Positions 9,305-12,945 of a stretch of 12,945 bases of DNA are shown here, in pieces (position 1 is the stretch's first letter; each line of letters starts with the position of its first letter). The position numbers and the translations under genes were made by a program. The stretch is from Ochromonadaceae sp. CCMP2298. Lineage: Eukaryota; Sar; Synurophyceae; Ochromonadales; Ochromonadaceae. A model generated the notes under the pieces. The model had not been told where the DNA came from and made no database searches. It saw nothing but the letters and a program-made list of their open reading frames with translations. The stretch covers positions 1-12,945 of the forward strand of contig MU634361.1 of assembly GCA_026770595.1 (NCBI GenBank), given 5' to 3'.

Positions 9305-12300
9305 CTACCCGGCCTTTTTGGGCAACTGGTCCTGCTCGAATGCCACGCCGGCCGCCGTCCTGGAGTAGACGGATGCCAGGCCCCTGTTGCGTAGCTCCAC
9401 TGCCTTGAGGAGGTAGCGATTGGTGCGGGAGGCGAATTCGCTTAGAGAGGTGGAGGTGCCCGAGAGACAGTGGCAGTGCGTGCTGACAGTGCTGCTGCTA
9501 GTCCCCCGCACAGTGGTCAAGGTGGAGGGGTCTCCAGCCTGTGCGTACATCGTAGCGTTCTGCCAGTGCAGCACGTAGCCGGAGCCCGCCAGTATGCGCA
9601 GGATGGACGCCCCCAAGCAGCCCACGCCATTGAGTTCCTCTGGGAATCTTACAAAGCCCGTGCCGTGCGGACCCGCGCTCACGTTGAAGGCGAAGGGGGG
9701 CATCAGAGTCCGCTTGAGCAGGAATTCCTAAAAGAGGCGGTAGAGCGTAAGACAGGCGAGAGAGGTTGGTGTGGGGGCGTGTTAGCGTGTGCAAGTGTGG
9801 CGTGGAAATGGGGGAGGGCTTTATACATTATAGACATACACGTCGTCCTTTATCCTTTGGCTCTTGTCAACATCGTCATACACACACTTACGTAGCTGCT
9901 GAAGGGGATGGCCTTCTTCTCCGGGATGAGCGCCGCCTCCCACGGGAGCCTGAGGCGGTCAGGCTGCTCCACCCCGCACGTCTGCTCCTTAGCCCTAGCC
10001 CCGACGTCCTTGGCAGGGTAGGGCAGCAGATCCGGCTTCTGGGAGGTGTGGGAGTACATGGGCACAACTAGGGCGAGGGGGCGGCTCTCCGCACGCAGGG
10101 CGTGCAGCAGATCGCGCGAGCTGATGTGTGCGTGCATAGGTTGCAGCACCACATAGCTTGGTGCTAGCATAACCACGTCGGTGCCGGCAACATCCAGTCC
10201 TATGTTGTACAAGGTATTGTCGGGCAGAGAGTGGGTCACTATGTGTCCGCCCTCAGCCCCCTCGCCCTCGTGAGACTGGGTCGCATTTTGGGCCTTGTCG
10301 CAGGGGCCGATGTCGACTAGAACTAGGGTGACGTCGGTGCGGTGCGGTGTGTACGTCAGCACGTCAGTGCCCACGTGCGCAAGAACGAATATCTGATATA
10401 GGGAGACATGGTAGAGAGGGATGCACAGGTATACCATAGAAAGGGAGACAGAGGTACACCGTAGCGGGGGAAATGTGCACAGGCGCATAGAGAGGGAGGG
10501 CGAAGGAAAGGGTTAGGGCGCAGGGAGGCAGCACAAGTAAGAGTCAGAGAGTGTCCGAGTGAGATTAACAGTAAGAGTCAGAGTCAGAGTCAGAGTGGAG
10601 AGTTCGAGAGTAACTTTCGACAACTCATACCTTGAGGCCATCCCAGGACTCCACTGCCTGGTCATACTGTGCATCTGAGAACTCGTGCAGCCAGCCCGCC
10701 ACGATCATCGACACACCCTCCCTCCCCTCCCTCCCCTCACGCTCACTCTCGGCATCCCTGGCTCGCACTGCGATCTGATCTCCCTGCAGGAAGCACGAGC
10801 ACGCCTTGAGGTCAGCCGAGAAGCGAGCGCAATACCGGGTGGCCAGAACCTCCCGCTCCGACCCCCCTTGCGTCTGCCCCGCTGTCTTAGACCCCCACAC
10901 CAAGCGGGGCACCAGCCTCGTCGCATGGCTCTGATCGGTGAGGTCTGACCCATGCAGTAGCCCCAGCAGCAGCAGTTCCCCGTAGAGGTCTGTGTACGAC
11001 TGCAAGCCCGGCAGTCGCAAAGGCACCATCCCCACCTCAGTTACCACCATTGCATGCGCGTCGGGCGTGGGCGGGCGGGTGTTGTAACTGTAGTATATGC
11101 GCTTCCACCCTTGGAAGTGGGCGATAGATGCCTCGCGGCAGTGGTGCACGGAGTAGTAATCGTCTAAGTGGGGGGGACGGATGTGGGGTGAGAGAGGAGG
11201 GGTGAGGGGTGTGTGTGTGTGAGTGAGGTGGTGGTAAGCACAGTAGAGCAGGTAGAAGATGGGAAGACGGGGGTGGGGAGGTTGGGAGGAAGAAGATATG
11301 AGAGAGGTTAGAGAGATTGGAGCGACAAGGGGAGTGAGAGCAGTCGTGGGAGATGAGAAAACGAGGTACCCACCTACTGCATAGTGCATCTCTCTGCCGC
11401 CCACGCCGTCCTGCATGACGATGGAGGCGTTGGCGGGTACGAATGCCGTGCACACCTGGTGCCTCTGCGCCACCCAGTACTCGCAGTCAGGCGGCTCCAC
11501 TCGGCCCAGAGGCATCCACATTTGCTTATGCTCGGTCCCCCGTGTGCGCTGGTGCGGGTCTAGAGAGAGCAGCTGCTGCGGGGTGATGGGCTGCTCGAAG
11601 CAGCGGAGCAACGCCGCGCCCACGACGATGGTCTCTTTCTGGTCCACCGTGCCTTTGAATGCGTCTGAGAGCTGCACAGGCAGGTAAAGGATTGATAAAC
11701 CGGGCATGTCGGCTGCCACCTTGCTGTAGCAGCCCTCTGCGCTCTGGAAGGCCCAACGACCATTGGGGGCGAAGAAGGTCTCCATTCGCTGCCCGATGGT
11801 GGCCAGGTGCGCGCAGCCCTGCCAGAGGCTATTGAGGTGCGGCTTGTTGGCGTGGATGGTCATCTGCCCCCGTAGGTATAGGCGGTAGTTGTCTCCGAAT
11901 GTGAGGGTCACAATGTCGTGCTGCAGCTCCTGGGCAGTGATCTGCAAGCTGAGGCGGCCCACGAGCAGGTCGAGGTCTGCATAGGCCCAGTGGCTGTATC
12001 CCCGTACAAAGTCGGAAAACAGGAAGCCCAGGGAGGGCTTCAGCTCCACCAGGATGTACGGGTGCATGTCGATGACGTACTGGAAGTAGGACTCGAGAGT
12101 AGCGCGCCCCTGCGCAGTGGAGCTGTAGTTGGCGTCTAGATGGGCGAGGCGCTGGAAGAACTCCCGCTTGGTGAGGCGCACCAGGTGCACGTTGGGGGGC
12201 GTGTGGCGCATAGGTGCCTCGGTGATGAAGATGTACCAGTCCACCAGGTCGGCCGAGGCGTGCGCGGTGAGTGCGAAGAGGTCGAACCAGGGGGGCAGGC

Positions 12301-12718
12301 TGCGGCCCAGGTAGGGCAGCAGCACGGCAACGCGCGGGCTCGCGTGGGTGCTAACGGCGCTCGCACCTAGTCTGCCCACCCCCTCGGGCTGCAGACCGAT
12401 ACCGATAACCTGCGCAGGGGTAGGCGCCTGCCCCCCCGCCGACGCCGAAGCCGCCCCTGCCCCTTTCCCTGGTGCCGAAGCCTGCCCTCCGCCCTTGCTG
12501 GTTGAGTCACCTCGAAGAAGAGAGACATGGGAGAAGTTGCCCTGACAAGAGGCGGCCGGCCGGTGCACCAATCCATAGAGCATCTGATATCTAACATGGT
12601 TAGCACCATTGCTCTCTATATAGCTCATGCTGAAGTAGAAGGCGAACTGTATAAGACACACGAAGACGATCACCGCGAGGAGGAGGCCTCGGGATCTGCA
12701 GAGGTTGCCATGCGCCAT
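9305..12718 (-). CDS. Type II membrane glycosyltransferase: DUF6625-type domain plus degenerate GT49-like domain (about 933 aa, four exons)
   Basis: Exons, 5' to 3' on the minus strand, are 12718-11374, 11163-10631, 10392-9892 and 9727-9305, all joining in phase. Residues 12-34 are one hydrophobic span (LLLAVIVFVCLIQFAFYF), a signal anchor. An Ala/Gly/Ser-rich stem follows to about 128. Residues 129-445 match the DUF6625 pattern (VAVLLPYLG, PWFDLF, ELKPSLGFLFSDF, then YADLDLLVG with D248/D250 as the probable metal and nucleotide-sugar motif). Residues about 599-880 resemble GT49 (WDG then IFVLAHVG; ALVVPMYSH; a GYVLHW segment), but the DxD position reads APS (703-705). Six NxS/T sequons fit a lumenal location. 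It probably transfers a sugar in the Golgi; donor and acceptor are unknown. The frame is open further 5' to a GTG at 12766, but the first in-frame ATG is at 12718 and lies just before the membrane anchor. The DUF6625 assignment is firmer than the GT49-like one. Confidence 0.8.
9728..9891 (-). other. Intron 3 of the glycosyltransferase gene (164 nt)
   Basis: On the minus strand the donor is AGCTAC|GTAAGTGTG and the acceptor CCTCTTTTAG|GAATTCC. It is phase 0 and joins IPFSSY to EFLLKRTLMPPF. The unspliced frame does not match the downstream exon frame. Confidence 0.8.
10393..10630 (-). other. Intron 2 of the glycosyltransferase gene (238 nt)
   Basis: On the minus strand the donor is CTCAAG|GTATGAG and the acceptor CCCTATATCAG|ATATTC. 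It is phase 0 and joins SWDGLK to IFVLAHVG, restoring a GT49-like W-x-G followed by a hydrophobic strand. An in-frame TGA lies two codons into the intron. The interior holds an AGAGTC microrepeat. Confidence 0.8.
10536..10596. repeat. AGAGTC short tandem repeat inside an intron
   Basis: The 14-mer agtaagagtcagag occurs at 10536 and again at 10570. The second copy runs on into agagtc units up to about 10596. It lies within intron 2 of the glycosyltransferase gene and has no evident function. Confidence 0.75.
11164..11373 (-). other. Intron 1 of the glycosyltransferase gene (210 nt, in-frame and stop-free)
   Basis: On the minus strand the donor is GCAGTAG|GTGGGT and the acceptor CCCCCCACTTAG|ACGATT, with a C/T-rich tract and CA microrepeats. 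It is phase 1 (G + AC, Asp449) and joins MHYAV to DDYYSVHH. The length is a multiple of three and no stop lies in frame, so retention would add 70 Pro/Ser/His/Thr-rich residues. The low-complexity content and the splice sites favour an intron over coding sequence. Confidence 0.7.
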
Positions 12719-12945
12719 CGGCCCTTCCGATTGCTGTGCAGCTGAGGGCAGCCTCACTTCAGGCACTAGGGTTCTGAGCCGACATTGTTTTCCCGGGTCG
12801 ACCTCGGTCCAGGGGGTCGCTCACGCTACAGCTAAAGAGTACAGTACCGGTAGGAAGTATGGGCCCTAGAGTGCACCACCTCTTGGCGGGACGAATCGAT
12901 AATTTTCCGTACCACTGATTTGGACATCTTTGATTCCATTTTTGA
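12719..12945 (-). promoter_or_regulatory. Upstream region of the glycosyltransferase gene with two small upstream ORFs
   Basis: No further gene is evident. On the minus strand there is an 8-codon ORF (MSAQNPSA then TGA, 12785-12759) and a 35-codon ORF (starts MESKMSKSVV, 12939-12832). Both are upstream of the main ATG at 12718. They matter only if the transcript begins upstream of them. I see no clear TATA box. The far end (12900-12945) is AT-richer and may hold the promoter. Confidence 0.35.

Noticed and set aside
9470-9895. Plus-strand ORFs under the glycosyltransferase 3' exons
   Set aside because: They are antisense to well-supported exons 3 and 4, with no domain and poor codon pattern.
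12719-12766. Start of the glycosyltransferase at 12766
   Set aside because: The codon there is GTG. The first in-frame ATG is at 12718 and lies just before the membrane anchor.
12883-12891. TTGGCGGGA resembling an E2F site
   Set aside because: A 9-bp match in GC-rich DNA is expected by chance and no second element supports it.

Overview
The window looks like GC-rich nuclear DNA of a single-celled eukaryote, most plausibly a micro-alga or related protist. The case rests on spliceosomal GT-AG introns with pyrimidine-rich ends, very large coiled-coil proteins, a type II (Golgi-style) glycosyltransferase with many N-glycosylation sequons, tight gene packing and no prokaryotic operon signals. A stramenopile or similar alga would fit, but the sequence does not prove a lineage. 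I see no rRNA, tRNA, CRISPR array or transposase gene.

Layout. (1) 1-413, minus strand: the 5' part of a gene of unknown function that runs off the left edge, with one short intron. (2) 414-1127: a divergent spacer with a 10-bp triplicate next to the first start codon, a minisatellite of about five 42-bp units, a coding-like minus-strand stretch at 923-1120 and short upstream ORFs. (3) 1128-9119, plus strand: one giant gene whose three exons were inferred by joining reading frames at consensus splice sites. It encodes about 2593 aa of mostly charged coiled coil, with a beta-rich insert, a Tudor/SH3-like segment, a short CxH/CxxC zinc motif, a second SH3-like segment and a C-terminal CHORD-like Cys/His cluster. 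(4) 9120-9304: a short convergent 3' spacer. (5) 9305-12718, minus strand: a four-exon gene of about 933 aa, a type II membrane protein with an N-terminal DUF6625-type glycosyltransferase domain (YADLDLLVG) and a C-terminal domain that resembles GT49 (LARGE/B4GAT1 type) but lacks the DxD motif. (6) 12719-12945: its upstream region, with two small upstream ORFs.

The genes do not form an obvious pathway. The glycosyltransferase should act in the Golgi lumen. The giant protein should be a cytoplasmic or cytoskeletal scaffold. The most interesting items are the LARGE-like two-domain architecture with a degenerate second catalytic site, the multi-module giant coiled-coil protein, an intron built almost wholly of 30-bp tandem units, and an in-frame, stop-free 210-nt intron in the glycosyltransferase gene. 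All exon joins are by eye and need transcript support.
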